NCBI GenBank assembly: GCA_946807835.1
Contig: OX327684.1
Span: forward strand, 36,950,501 to 37,014,500
Direction: 5' to 3'
DNA length: 64,000 nt
Source of the DNA: Ailanthus altissimus
Taxonomy: Eukaryota; Streptophyta; Magnoliopsida; Sapindales; Simaroubaceae
Shown here: positions 35,210-47,111 of the stretch, one piece after another
Position numbering within the stretch: the first letter of the stretch is position 1
How the letters are laid out: the number at the start of each line of letters is the position of its first letter
Notes under the pieces: model-generated
What the model saw: the letters and a program-made list of their open reading frames with translations, nothing else
Told to the model about the DNA's origin: nothing
Databases searched by the model: none
Translations under genes and position numbers: made by a program

Positions 35210-36437
35210 AATTAATAAATCCACACTCTTTGCACCTGGGGACTGACTGAGCTTCCTTAGTAACAAAAACCAGAACCCTAGGCTCAGAGCTAGAGAAAGG
35301 CAAACTTCTTTACTAGCAAAAATGTAAAGGGCATATAAAAAAAAAAAAGTGTGAAGGGATAAAAATGTTGCAGGGATTAAGGAGAAATTATGGAAAGGTG
35401 GCCCCCAGTAGCCGTCTGAATGTAATGTAAAATGTAAATGTGTTCTCTTTTTAATAAAGAAATGGAAAACGCTGGAAACTTGAAGAGGACCCACCATTTA
35501 CAGAATACAGAAATTTGGGTCAGCTTTTCCCCATTTTCTCTGGATACCCAAAATTCTTTTTTAACATTCACTAGAACTCCAACTTCAATTTCTAAATCGA
35601 AAAAGAATGCACTTTTAATTATCAGGCCAAGCGCTTAAATTTTATTTGCTTTATAATTTATATAATATTTTGAAATTTAATTTTTATAAAAAATAATTTA
35701 ATTATATTTTTTAATCGAAAACCTACTTGACTACTAGTCTACTATCAAGAAGCAAACTCTACTAAAATTTTTTACATCTTATCATTTAATTAAAAAAATT
35801 TGCACTTAAAATTTAACATTTCATCTCAAAGTTATTAATTGTTTTATATTAATGTAATCATAGTTTCAAGTTGATGTATTAATGTACAAATAAAATTTTT
35901 ATTTGGCAAGCATCAATACAATTATATTTTAATAACATGATATAAAGTTAGATAGCGTTCTGTTATTTAATAAAGGAGTATTTTTTTTATATGGGGGATG
36001 GGAGATTTAACTCAAGCAGAGAAAAAAATATATTTTTTATTTATTATCTGATTATTAACATAAATACAAATAAAAGAATATCTGAATTTGAGATTTCTGT
36101 TAATAAGAAATATAGTTATCACTAGACTTGTTATAATCACATAAACATGTGTAATTTGGTTAAATAATTCTTTTGGAAATCTCTTACTGAAAAATAAGCA
36201 CAAATATATAATTTTTATTTTATTATTATTATTTATAACATAAGTAATGTTGTCTTTTAAATATATTTTATGAAAACAAATAAAGAACGTTCTAGAACTA
36301 AATAGAATTGGCGACTGACACGTGTATATACACACACATGAAGCTTTCCAAATTGTGTATTTCCCAAACACTTCCTTTCATTTCAACGTTGTCGTTCAGT
36401 CTCGTTGCTTCCGCTCTGTTAAATATTTTGCTTATTC
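35210..36437. other. Intergenic, divergent promoter region; no gene seen
   Basis: 1.2 kb between the start codons of the GPI-anchored-type gene (minus) and chloroplast CPN10 (plus). AT-rich; it contains an ACACGTGT-like G-box core near 36319-36326 (cacgtgta). No coding region is recognised. Confidence 0.5.
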
Positions 36438-39400
36438 ATGACGTCCGCATTTGTCACAGTGCCAAACCCCTTATTATCTTTTAGCAAAACCAACGTTGCT
36501 GCTCGTTCTAACCAGAGGCTACTGGGTTCGGTTATGAACCTTTTTTTTATTATTATTATTATTTTTATTATTTTGGCTCCCTCATCCTTCAATTAATGTG
36601 GATTTTTAACAGGTGGGTCGCGAACGCATGCTCTGAGAGTCAGTGCAGTTACCAAGAAATGGGAGCCCACTAAGGTTTTACACTTTTTCATTTGTCTGAT
36701 TTAGCTTTTGTAAACCATTTTGCAGTTTTTGTTCTTAGATGGGTTCTTTTAATGTTTTAACGTTAATAGTTGTGCTGCTTTTTTTTTGGTTGTTTAGGTC
36801 GTTCCTCAAGCTGATAGAGTCTTGGTCCGTCTTGAAGAGTTATCCGAGGTCTGCTACTTCCTTTTACTTGCTTATTTGACATCAATTTCAATAATATCAG
36901 TAGCTATTGTATGTCCTTATTTATTTACTTGGTAATTCAGAGGGTTGATTTGTGTCTTATTGCTGTTGCTAGAAATGGCTCTTATTTTGTTTTAGCTTAA
37001 AATTCTACCTATGATACATGGATTTGTAATCAAAATAAGGAATTTCCCTAAATGATTAGTAGCTCGTGAATTTCACAACGTCAATCTCTGGCTTGATATA
37101 CTTGTTATTAGCATGACAATGTATTTGTAATTTTCTAGGATCATATTATGTCTTGCAAATGCACGGGCATTCCGAGGGATTTTACCACGATACTTTTAAT
37201 TTTGATGAAAACGTAGAATGAGTTTCAGCTACTGCTATTCATTTAGAATGGAAAGCCAATATAATATTCAATCAAATACTGGTTTTAACGAAGTATATGC
37301 CTTATACCATTGGTGCTGAGTAAGAGAGAATGCTAGATGTTTGGTAACTTTTCCTACGATCAGTATAAAAGACTATTGAGGCGGCCATCCCATGTATATT
37401 GACTGTATACTGGTTGCACTATTTACATGTATCATAAACAGCTATTCCAGGTATTACCCATATACCAGGAGAGTGTATAGCTTTTTAGATTCCTCATAAA
37501 GCCAGTGAGTTCATGGATTATCTTTACATCGACCGAATTTATTTGTACCGGTTGGCCTAAGTATTTCACATTTTGCTTTTTGTTCTATAAAAATGAAGAG
37601 TGGCAAGAGATGATTGGATGACCGTTCTTTCTTGGCCTAGTCAAATATGCATATTGAATGCTTTATTAATGCAAGTTCAAGAGTGTTTATGTCTCATGTT
37701 AAGTGGAACATCAGGTGTCTGTGTATGTGTTGGAGATGGTGTTTACGTGTCATTTCATTTGGAGTATAAATATTTATTCATATTTACATAATGTACATTT
37801 CAGTAAATCTTTTATTTATTATATAGTAATAACTTTATTACTTTTCAGACATTGTAGATTTAAAAGAGTTTAGATATGATTTAAAGGTGTTTAAATTAGT
37901 AATAAGAGGTAGTAATTCTAAGAATAGTTACTTATCTAGAATAGGATAGACTTGAAAATATTTATTGTAGTAATATAATTGTAAGGAGTTATAAATAGTA
38001 CTAAGATCTGTCATTATATAGTATATTTTCAAAAACATCATTAATGATCAATGTAAACTGATGTGGGTCGATTGCTAAACCTTCTAAATCAGTGTTGTCT
38101 ATATTTAGATTGTCCAGACCGATTAGCCTTCGTGATTTTAGTGGAAGCTCGTATAGGCATGCAAGTATTCAGTTAGGACTGAATACTAAACAGACTCACC
38201 AGAACCTATAATAGACACCTCATAAAATCCTCAATAGTTGATCTTTTCGAGTTGAGTAGTATTTGTGATTTTTTGACTTGGGTGCTATGGTGGGTTTGTG
38301 AGTGATTCATTATATTCTAATACTAATTTGTAAGTATTGTGTGTGAGAGTGTGTGGTTAGTCTATATGTGTGTCATACACAAAATGCATCGAAAATGTAA
38401 AACACATTTCAAATCGAAGTACTTCAATCACAATTTTATTACAATAACAGAAATTATACTTTTGAAGTACCCCTATGCAATTAGACAATCTTGGGACGAT
38501 AAGTCTCACATGGAAGCGCTCATGTGAACAATTCTATGCTTTGACTTTGGTGGGTTCAAAACTCTAGAATGGTAACTTTATATGCAAGATAAGTTTTTGG
38601 ATATTGGAAGCTCAACACTTAAGTTTTTGTTTTCATTCTCTTGATCTCTTTTGCCTTCACAAAGCAAAAATACAAAAACTCTTTTTTGGTTTAAGGAATT
38701 GTCATGACCGAACAACTTTTTTGCAAGTGATAAAAGTAAAAACAAAAATATTTTTTGTTTTCTTTTATCTCTCAAATGGTCGAATCCTTACTTTCAAAAG
38801 TACTTGGAGTATCTCGCATATCTTTAGCAATTGACAGAATTTTAAATGCAAAACTCATTTGACATTTTGTTGGCTTTTTGGCTTTAAGGACAAATGTCCA
38901 CTTAATTGCAACACTTTGGTCGATCGTGAGTATTAGTCATACTAAAGGCATTTGATTAATTAACAAATAATACAAAATAATTAATTAATCTATTTTTAAG
39001 GACACGTCAATATATTTAGAAAGCTGAACAATTAATCTTTAATACAAGCTTATCTCATAAGGTTGAATAAAGAAAAAAATGGAAAATTTGTTATTTTCCA
39101 ATAAAAACTTGACCATTAAACTTTGATAAGATTTTGACAAGTGTCATAAGTTTATGTCACTTTGACATGTTTCGAATTCGAGAGATATTAAAACAAAATC
39201 TTGCTTATCCAATAGTTTTTCAGATCGAACTCTTCAACTCTAACTGCTCCTTTAGTGCTGAACAAATATATTTCATATTGTGAGACTCTCTAAGTTCACA
39301 CTCGTTTGTCTTATGAAACACTTCCATAAGTTCATGGATACTGCCCCATTTACATGTCATGTATACAATAAAACGGTGTGTTGTATCATACAAGTTGAGG

Positions 39401-41601
39401 TTAATTATATTTGTATAGTCCTTCTGTCACTTATATTTTGGAAGAGCAAAGATATAGATGCTCATCATCAAATTTCTATTTGTTTGACCATAAACTTATC
39501 TTCAAATTTGTATTTCAATAAACAATATTCGTAAATTCCTTTGCAATATTATTTTAACTTACAAAAATCTTTTCCGATGTAAATGCTAGTGGCCAAAATG
39601 TTTCTTAAAATATAATATTGGAGCATCAGGATATACCGTTTACCCATATAAGTTGATAAATCTCATATCTATGCACACCAAACTTCTTGAGTATCGAACC
39701 ATACCTAACAACATTTAGAGGTTAGACTTTGAAAGGTCTCTAACATGTGTGAAACTTAAGCATCGTGAATCACTTACAAGTCCAGCGCGACACTTAGGTC
39801 AAAAGGACCACAAATACTATTCAACTCGGAAAGACTAACAATTGACGGTTTTATGAGATGTCTATTGGTGTAACAGATGAAATCTAAGATTTTTGAGGCC
39901 ATTGACAGCAAGGCCAAGATGGATGAGATGAAGGTCAAGTGCTAGAATTTTACATCGTCTGGTTAGAAAAAATTTTTGGACTATATATGTAGAGCCCCTT
40001 CTCAGTTAGTAGGAGGCATTTTGTTATTGGATAAGCAGGATTTGGTTTTAGTACCTTTCGAGTTTAACACATGTCAAAATGACATACGCTTATTGCATAA
40101 GCTTTTGACACTTGTCAAAATCTTATCAAAGCTTAATTGTTAAACTTTGATCGGAAAAATGACAAGTGTCTATTTTTTTTTTCTTTATTTAAGCTTATGA
40201 GATAAGTTTGTATTAAAGCTTAATTGTTAAATTTTTTTAATATATTGACATGTGTCCCTAAAAGTGGGTTAATTAATCATTTTTTTTGTATTATTTATTA
40301 ATTAATCAAATACTATTTGTATGGTTAATAATTATGGCTAGCTAAAGTGTAGTAATTAAGTGGATATTTGTCCATTATAGAAAAAAAGTTAACAAAATAT
40401 AAAATGAGTTTTGCATTTATCTCTGTCAATTGCTAAGGATATGTGAGATACTCTAAGTGCTTTTGAAAGTGGGAATTCGGTCATTTGAGAGATAAAAAAG
40501 TGTTTTTGGTTTTGCTTTTGTCACTTGCAAAAGGGTTGTTTGGCTATGACAATTTTTAAGTAACAAGAATTTTTCTATTTTGCTTTTTGAAAGTAAAAGA
40601 GATCAAGCGAGTGAAAACAATTAAGTTTCTAATAACCAAAAACTTATCCTGCATATAAAACTACCATTTTAGAACTTTGAACCCATCGAAGTCAAAGTCT
40701 AGAATTGTTTGCGGAAGCGCTTCAGTGTGAGACTCAGCATTCCAAAATTGTCCAACTGCATTGGGAGTACTTCAAAGGTGTTTTTGTAATAAAATTATAA
40801 TTGAATTACTTAGTTTTTGAAATATGTTTTACGTTTTCGTCGCATGTTGGGTGCGACATGTATATGCATTTTTACTAACCACACACTCACACACCGTACT
40901 TACAGTATGTTGAATTACATGAATGTTGTACTTATCCTTCTTTTACATGCCAATAATTAACTATTTTATATATCAGAAATCAGCTGGTGGAGTCTTGTTG
41001 CCAAAAGCAGCAGTTAAGTTTGAGAGATATCTGATGGGAGAGGTAAGATACCAATCTTGCATGTATGTTGAGATGGGATGATAGGTGATTGATCAGGGTA
41101 AGTTATGAATGTTTTCATTTTTGTCTCAGATTCTCACTGTTGGTTATGATGTTGGGCAAGTGGATGCTGGAAAGAAGGTAATGCCCCATGTATTTTAACT
41201 GTCTCAATATAGTCTTCTTCCTGAGTGAAGGTCTCCTTATCTCATCTTTACTACACCAGCTAATAGCTGTACACGTTTCTCTTAATACAGGTTCTTTTCT
41301 TAGACATAAATGCCTATGAGGTGAGCAGCTTCTCATTAAAATGCTATCGTTTCCTGTGTTTGTTTAACACCAAAGGTTGATTTTTATGCAATCAAATATG
41401 AAGGGGACCGTCTACTCCTTGTCCTAGAAATTGACATTTATGGTGTTTTTGTTTTCTTCATGCAAAGACGTAATTCTTTTAAATGAAAAAATGATTGGAT
41501 ATGTTCTTAATGCATCTATGTAATCATTTTAGGTTGATTTGGGAACAGACACCAGGCATTGCTTTGTTAAAGAGAGTGACTTGCTGGCGGTAGTTGAGTG
41601 A
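36438..41601 (+). CDS. Chloroplast chaperonin 10 (GroES-type co-chaperonin)
   Basis: Seven exons: 36438-36525, 36613-36674, 36798-36848, 40977-41042, 41130-41177, 41291-41320 and 41533-41601, all in phase, giving 137 residues. Residues 1 to about 45 are a Ser/Ala/Asn-rich transit peptide; the GroES fold follows: KWEPTKVVPQADRVLVRLEE, KSAGGVLLPKAA with the mobile-loop GGVLLP, GYDVGQVDAGKKVLF, and the HCFVKESDLLAVVE end. It is a single-domain Cpn10, unlike the double-domain Cpn20, and caps the Cpn60 ring in the chloroplast stroma. The closest Arabidopsis genes from memory are At2g44650 and At3g60210. Intron 3 (36849-40976) is 4.1 kb, far longer than the others, and carries a foldback structure. 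The splice signals around it look normal. Confidence 0.93.
38312..40925. mobile_element. Large foldback (inverted-repeat) structure in CPN10 intron 3
   Basis: Bases about 38312-39225 are the inverted complement of about 40020-40925, by eye roughly 80% alike. Examples are 'gataagtttttgg' with 'ccaaaaacttatc', 'ttgatctctttt' with 'aaaagagatcaa', and 'agcaattgacaga' with 'tctgtcaattgct'. The arms are about 0.9 kb and enclose a loop of about 0.8 kb. Part of the loop (39740-39880) is the inverted complement of the sequence just outside the left arm (about 38200-38311). No transposase frame and no clear target duplication were found, so the class is uncertain: a foldback element, or two related insertions in opposite orientation. 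Confidence 0.82.
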
Positions 41602-42593
41602 AGTTCCATTATATTTTGTGAGGTTACAGAAGACTCTCTTTGTAGAATTGTAGCATCATGTCCGCACTTGTAATAATATATGATTGATATTTTGCCATAT
41701 ATTGATTTTCTATAACTCTACATTAAAGAGAGAAATTAATTCACAATCTGTGTCGTAGTGCCCTTCAAACTCTCCACTTTTCTCGATGTGCAATTGTTCT
41801 CAATGTAGCGTCCAATACTTGGCAATTTCTAGTAGAAAAGCCTATGAACTTTCTAGCAGAAAAGCCTTTTGTGGTAATAAACTTACTTGGAAGAGAGCAA
41901 TTAAGGGCATATTTGTTGCGTGGAAAAGAACGCTAAATTTCGATGGTGACTGGCCTCTTTGATTTTGCTTGTACGGCCCTTCACTCACTATCTAGTTACG
42001 AGGCTTTAGATGAACCTGCAAATATGCTCTGCTTCCTATAGAAACACCTCTATTTCGTTGATGTTTCTGCATCTGGGTCTTTTCACAATTAAGTTATTAC
42101 ATTATTGTTTCTATTATTACCTTCGCTTTCGTTAAGCTTGACGACGTCAATGCAAGGAGGAGTTTCATCCGGTCGATGATAGGAACTTTATTGATGCTTA
42201 ACCACGGGGAGTTAGTTTACAGTCGCCATTAACTTTAACTAGGGGAAGCACAATCACACCGATCTATTAACGACGAAAGTCAAATAGTTCGTCTAGAGAC
42301 TAGCCATTAACATTTAAGAGGCGTCATCAAGTGAAGACACTCGATAGTATCGTTAAGATGGAGACCCTAAATAGCACAGGGAGATGCCCAAACACGAACT
42401 ATGTTTTCGGGTTTTAATTGGTGAGATCCTGCCAAAAAGGAAACAAAAGAAGGCCTGAATTAAGTGGATATCTCTCCCTCTTTAGACTTCGAAGCAGGAT
42501 GAAAAATTGCCTTTTGGGCATTATGTGGTGAATTTGCCTAATCAAAATGGTGTTCCGTACTAAAAATTATAAGCTATAAGAGAAATGAAAACA
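41602..42593. other. Convergent intergenic region between CPN10 and the TGD4-like gene
   Basis: The tails of both genes point here. A block at about 42130-42450 (gacgacgtcaatgcaaggag and on) is less AT-rich than its surroundings and has no open frame of note. It may be a small transposon fragment. Confidence 0.45.
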
Positions 42594-44885
42594 CTAGAAC
42601 TCAAATAGGCGCAACTCGATCATCCCTTCCTTTCTTTTGGGTGAATACCAAGCAACAACTTTCCCAGAGCGTAGAAGCCTCAATGAATAACTCAAGCTGT
42701 AGATAATATCCTCAATACGTGAGCCGTCTTTCCCTGATGAAGAATCAAGCAAAAATTTTGAATCAACACGAAAGACAATGGGCCCTGCAACCTGCAAAAT
42801 TGGGAGGAAAAAACTGTAGTCATTACCATTTTACCAAGCATTCCTCAGAGACTATTGAGAATTGAGAACATAACACGTTCAATATTGTTATTAATTAGTT
42901 GGCAGTTTCTCAAATGATTTTGATTGTCAAATTCTTCCAATTCATTTTAGGTTTTAATGAATTAAATTCATTCAGTTTTTTGGATAACTATTCATGACTA
43001 CATCAATCCTGTTCCCAACCCAAGATTCTAATTAATAACAAATAGCATGTACAATTTCGTCAGCAGCTAGCAGGTAGAATATGAAATAAGAAATACCTGT
43101 TGTTGAAAGACTAAATTTAGCCTTGGGGAAGACAGTGAATTGTCTGCATTGCTGACTGAATTACTACTGAAAGTATTTAAAACCCTTTTGGCAAGACCTG
43201 AAATTGAACTTACATCCAGACGAGCATCTACTCGGGTTAGGTCACCATATAATTTCCTGAACTTACCATGTTGAAAAGTATAGCATATTGAGCCAAATAA
43301 ATCAGCAGCCAATGGACTTCTTTTCTTGGCAGCCACAGAATTGTGTTCATCTTGTATGGCCACTGAGCTCTCCTTGCCTCCAAAACAGGCTGCACATGTG
43401 GCCCCTGCATATCATGTTAGCAGGTGATAAGGAGCAGCAGCAACATCTCATATAAGCAACTAATACATTATATTGCTTATTTGCATATGATCGGGTGTGC
43501 CAATAAAGAAGTCCCATAAAGAAAAAAAAATGATTCATGCTCACCATTTGTCATATAACTAACAGCTCTAAAATTGAAATTATGATTTTGAGACGCACAC
43601 ACATAGAATCTACTAGAGTTCTAAAATTAACTATTAACACAAAGTTAAAATGGCAGAGAAAAGCAAAGTTACCAATAATTGCAGATATAGATGCACGAGG
43701 TTCCTTAAGTCGCACATCATATGCCGGACGCCAAAACTGACCCTTGTCAGTCTTTAAGATGAGATCCTCCTTGGTCTCTTTTTGTCTCCACAAGTCCCTG
43801 CTCTGCTCATATGAAAAGGCAGCATTTGCACATAATCCAGGCATCAGCGCAGCAGGTGTGTCACCATTAATGGCACTAACATTTTCAGGTTGACCACCAT
43901 TTTTGTGTATACCAAAGCGGTATCGCAACCCAGAATCCGAAGCAAGGGATGACATATTTAAGGATACTGACTCCGGAACATCCCAATATTGTCCTTTATG
44001 GTCAATAAACAGCTGAGGCCATCCAGCCTCTAGGGTGATATCATGATTAGGTAGCTGCAGATACACATAAAATGTTGAAGAACATAATACAAGTAATCTT
44101 GTTCACCCATTAACAGTTAATGTCTACACGAGTACGAAAATGAAAATTCTACAAATTTGGTTTATTTTTCAAAACGGAAATTGGATAACAGGATCTACTA
44201 AGCTGTCTATAAACTTAAATGAAATTGAGGGAACAGAAATGCATGCCTTGTGACAGAGCATGAGCTTGTTGCGAAAACCTTCCTTTTCGCCATCTAGCTC
44301 TGTGCTCCACAACAAGGATGATGAGGGACTGAGAGAAAGCTGTGAACAAAAGCCGATTGAATAAAGTGACTTATCCAAGAAATGCTTAGCCATGTCTCTC
44401 AATACAGAGACCTCGAACTCATCAGCACTAGAAATTTCTCTCTTAATTTCAGAAATCAGCTTCTTCGGACGGAACTGACCAATCAATCCAAGCCACCTGT
44501 ACAACACGAAATAAAATGATATTATTAAAAATAAAAACTGATGCCCCATCTATAAATTGAAATTGATAAGAGATTTTTAAGTGCGTAGTTAAAAAAATGA
44601 AATGAATTACCAGTTAGAGGTAGATGGTCTGAGCAAGAGAGACTGAGGAGAGAAGGAACCTAACTCTTTCTGTGAAGCAGCAGGAGAGTAAGAGGGAATT
44701 AAACCCAAAGGAAACCCTAACCTTTAAAACGAGAGCTGCTGAACTCTAAGGGCCCGGCTGGCTCGAGCGGCGTCGAGCGGGAATGGCTCGCCGGGCACAG
44801 AGTTAGCCGAGCCTTCTAAGGTTCGCGATGACGATATTGGTTGGTCCCAGAATGTGGAGTCCATTGCCGTCCGCAAGTTCGCCAT
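42594..44885 (-). pseudogene. TGD4-like outer-membrane lipid-transfer protein, stop codon in exon 1
   Basis: Exons 44611-44885, 44247-44496, 43673-44054, 43097-43404 and 42594-42791 join in phase (471 codons). The protein matches the TGD4 family as in Arabidopsis At2g44640; TGD4 itself is a beta-barrel of the chloroplast outer envelope that binds phosphatidic acid in ER-to-plastid lipid transfer. Motifs: the start MANLRTAMDSTFWDQPIS, then LEGSANSVPGEPFPLDAARA, NWWLGLIGQFRPKKL, DKSLYSIGFCSQL, AGWPQLFIDHKGQYWDVPES, SLMPGLC-like ALMPGLCANAAFSYE, KLYGDLTRVDARLD, PRLNLVFQQQVAGPIVFRVD and WYSPKRKEGMIELRLFEF. Codon 54 (44724-44726) is TAA where the family has Leu: QQLSF-stop-RLGFPLG; the frame is open on both sides, so TTA to TAA is the simplest explanation. 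Intron 2 begins with GC instead of GT. Without readthrough only 53 residues are made. Confidence 0.88.
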
Positions 44886-46544
44886 TTCCTCAAAGAGAAT
44901 GACTATGCGTTTTGAGTTTTCGCCCTGTTTCCTTATCTGCGTCGTTGCATTTTGAAAATTGAAATGAAATACGAGTTAAGGGCTTTGCTTTGTTTGGGTT
45001 TTTCAGTGTGAATAATTTCTACGTGAGGTGGGGCCGGGGGCAACGGGCTCTTACTCTTTTAGCGGTTTTAGAGCATTTTCTGATTTGGTTGTATTATAAT
45101 GTGGAAGATGCTAACGTGCCCTATGGTATCATTCATTCTCCGTGACACCTAAGCTTTATAACTTGGGAATTATGGGCTGGACTATGGTGTGTCTTAGTCC
45201 AAACCAAAACTTGACGTGGGCTGGGCCTGTAATCAAAATCATCTGTGTTTGAAACGATGATGTCAACACTTAGGTCCGTTTAATATAACTTTCAATTAGA
45301 GCGGAGTTTATTTTAGTAGAGTTTTTATAAATAAAATTTTGAAGAAAAAATTATTAATTATTTAATTGTCATCCCTTACTTTTTTAAATTTTGATTTAAA
45401 AAAACTTGTACTGATTTAATAAACAATTTTTTCCATTATATTATAGGAGAATTTAAATAAACTCTTATAATAAAATAAAAGTATCTTAAGTAATTTGACA
45501 CTTTCAAGAAAAAAAATATCTAATCCCTACTCTAAAAGATTCAAAATTTGAGCTTCTTGTAATAAAGGCAAAAGGAAAAAGGCAAAACAACTTTTTTGTT
45601 TCTAAAAAATTATTCTTTGATTTGCAATAAAACGTTGTAAAAAGAATTTCAATAAATTTTTTATTATTAAAAAAATACTTTTAACCTATAAGAAAATCAT
45701 ACCAATGGGGCTCTTTATATTCTAGGTTGAGCTAATGATGTATGCTAAGAGTAGGACGGTAGCACGTTTTCGGTTTTTGTCATATGGGTGGGCGGTAACC
45801 ATACAATTACATACAACATGAACAATTGATTGTCAATTTTGCGTTCATTTTACTTGCAAGCTAAGATGGGATTAGTGGTATATTCTCGATGACAATCATG
45901 TAATTGCCCAAAGGGAAAGAAAAATACAATTCATTTTTAAGGAAAATAGAGTCTACATTTCCACCTTATTCTCGTGTCCTTCACTTGAAGCATAAGAAGA
46001 CTGATGATAAAACCATGCTTATTTATGGAAGCAAACAAATTTACAAGTGCATGTAAAACGTACAAGTTGTGCAAAAGCTAAGGATCCCACCAAATCTATT
46101 TCATCATTTTGACCGTTGTGTTAGCATTTGCCATTAGGTTTTGTAATTTATACGGAAAAAAAATGTCTAGATGATCAAACTCTGTGATCCCATCTTGCAT
46201 TTTCGTCTTTGTATAAACTACACGCTATGACATACATCGCGAATATATAACTGCAAGGAAACGAAATATCCATTTTCTTGGTCCCATATGACTCATATCC
46301 TATACATGTTGTAGGAGAAATTAGTTTGATTGATGTGTATGATTTGATTGGTTCAAAAGCAAAAATCGATACAATCGCGACTGACACTTTATGTAACCCC
46401 GCCTAGCGCCTACTTTGTGAAGTCATTAACAGTTCATTTTTCGCATCTGGGAAAGTATTATCTGCAGCCAACAGCCCATTAGTCCAGGGACACACTAAGT
46501 TATAAATAAGATAATTGTGTTGCCCCGAGGAACATTAGCAGAAA
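44886..46544. other. Intergenic, divergent promoter region; no gene seen
   Basis: 1.66 kb between the TGD4-like start (minus) and the inhibitor gene (plus). It holds no supported coding region or transposon ends. A TATA box for the inhibitor gene lies at 46501-46508. Confidence 0.5.
46501..46508 (+). promoter_or_regulatory. TATA box of the invertase/pectinesterase inhibitor gene
   Basis: TATAAATA lies 44 bp before the start codon. With the usual 25-35 bp spacing from TATA to transcription start, the 5' leader would be very short (about 10-15 bases). Confidence 0.7.
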
Positions 46545-47111
46545 ATGAGGCCTAACTACTTGTGTTCATTTTCACTCCCTCTCCTTCTACTTCTCTTCCT
46601 CTTATTCTTCTTCGCTTTCCATTTAATAACCGCTCAGAACATTGTCAATGAAACTTGCAAAATATGTGCACAAAATGACCCTAACCTAAACTACAACTTC
46701 TGTGTAACTTCTCTTCAAGCAGTTCCGAAGAGCCACTCCGCAAATCTTCGCGAGCTTGGAATGATCTCAATCAAGTTAACTCGAGAAAACGTGACCAGCT
46801 CAAGATCCTACATTGAAGAGCTGTTGAAGCACAAAAAGTTGGACACGTTCATAAGGGCGTGCTTGCATGACTGTTTTGATCTTTATTCCGACGCTCTCCC
46901 TGCTCTCACACAGGCCATGAAAGACTACAAAGCGAAGCAATATGAAGACGCCAATATCGGATTGAGTTCTGTACTCGATGCCTGCACCACCTGTGAAGAT
47001 GGATTTAAGGAAAAAGATGGCGCAGTTTCGCCATTAACAAAAAGAAATAACCATTCATTTCAGTTGTCTGCCATATCTCTTTCAATTATTAATATGTTTC
47101 GTCATTATTGA
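46545..47111 (+). CDS. Plant invertase/pectin methylesterase inhibitor
   Basis: Intronless, 188 residues. A strong signal peptide (leucine-rich core at residues 11-29, ending ...FHLITAQ) is followed by the four-helix PMEI/invertase-inhibitor domain. The first disulfide pair of the N-terminal hairpin is visible (C41 and C53 in CKICAQNDPNLNYNFC), then the core TFIRACLHDCFDLYSDALPA and DVL-type SSVLDACTTCEDGF. Proteins of this type act in the cell wall or vacuole and block acid invertase or pectin methylesterase; the sequence alone does not say which. It most resembles the 'putative invertase inhibitor' (Pla a 1-like) branch. The tail after residue 160 is longer than usual, ends with a weakly hydrophobic stretch and shows no clear motif. 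A TATA box sits 44 bp upstream. Confidence 0.9.
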   Translation: MRPNYLCSFSLPLLLLLFLLFFFAFHLITAQNIVNETCKICAQNDPNLNYNFCVTSLQAVPKSHSANLRELGMISIKLTRENVTSSRSYIEELLKHKKLDTFIRACLHDCFDLYSDALPALTQAMKDYKAKQYEDANIGLSSVLDACTTCEDGFKEKDGAVSPLTKRNNHSFQLSAISLSIINMFRHY

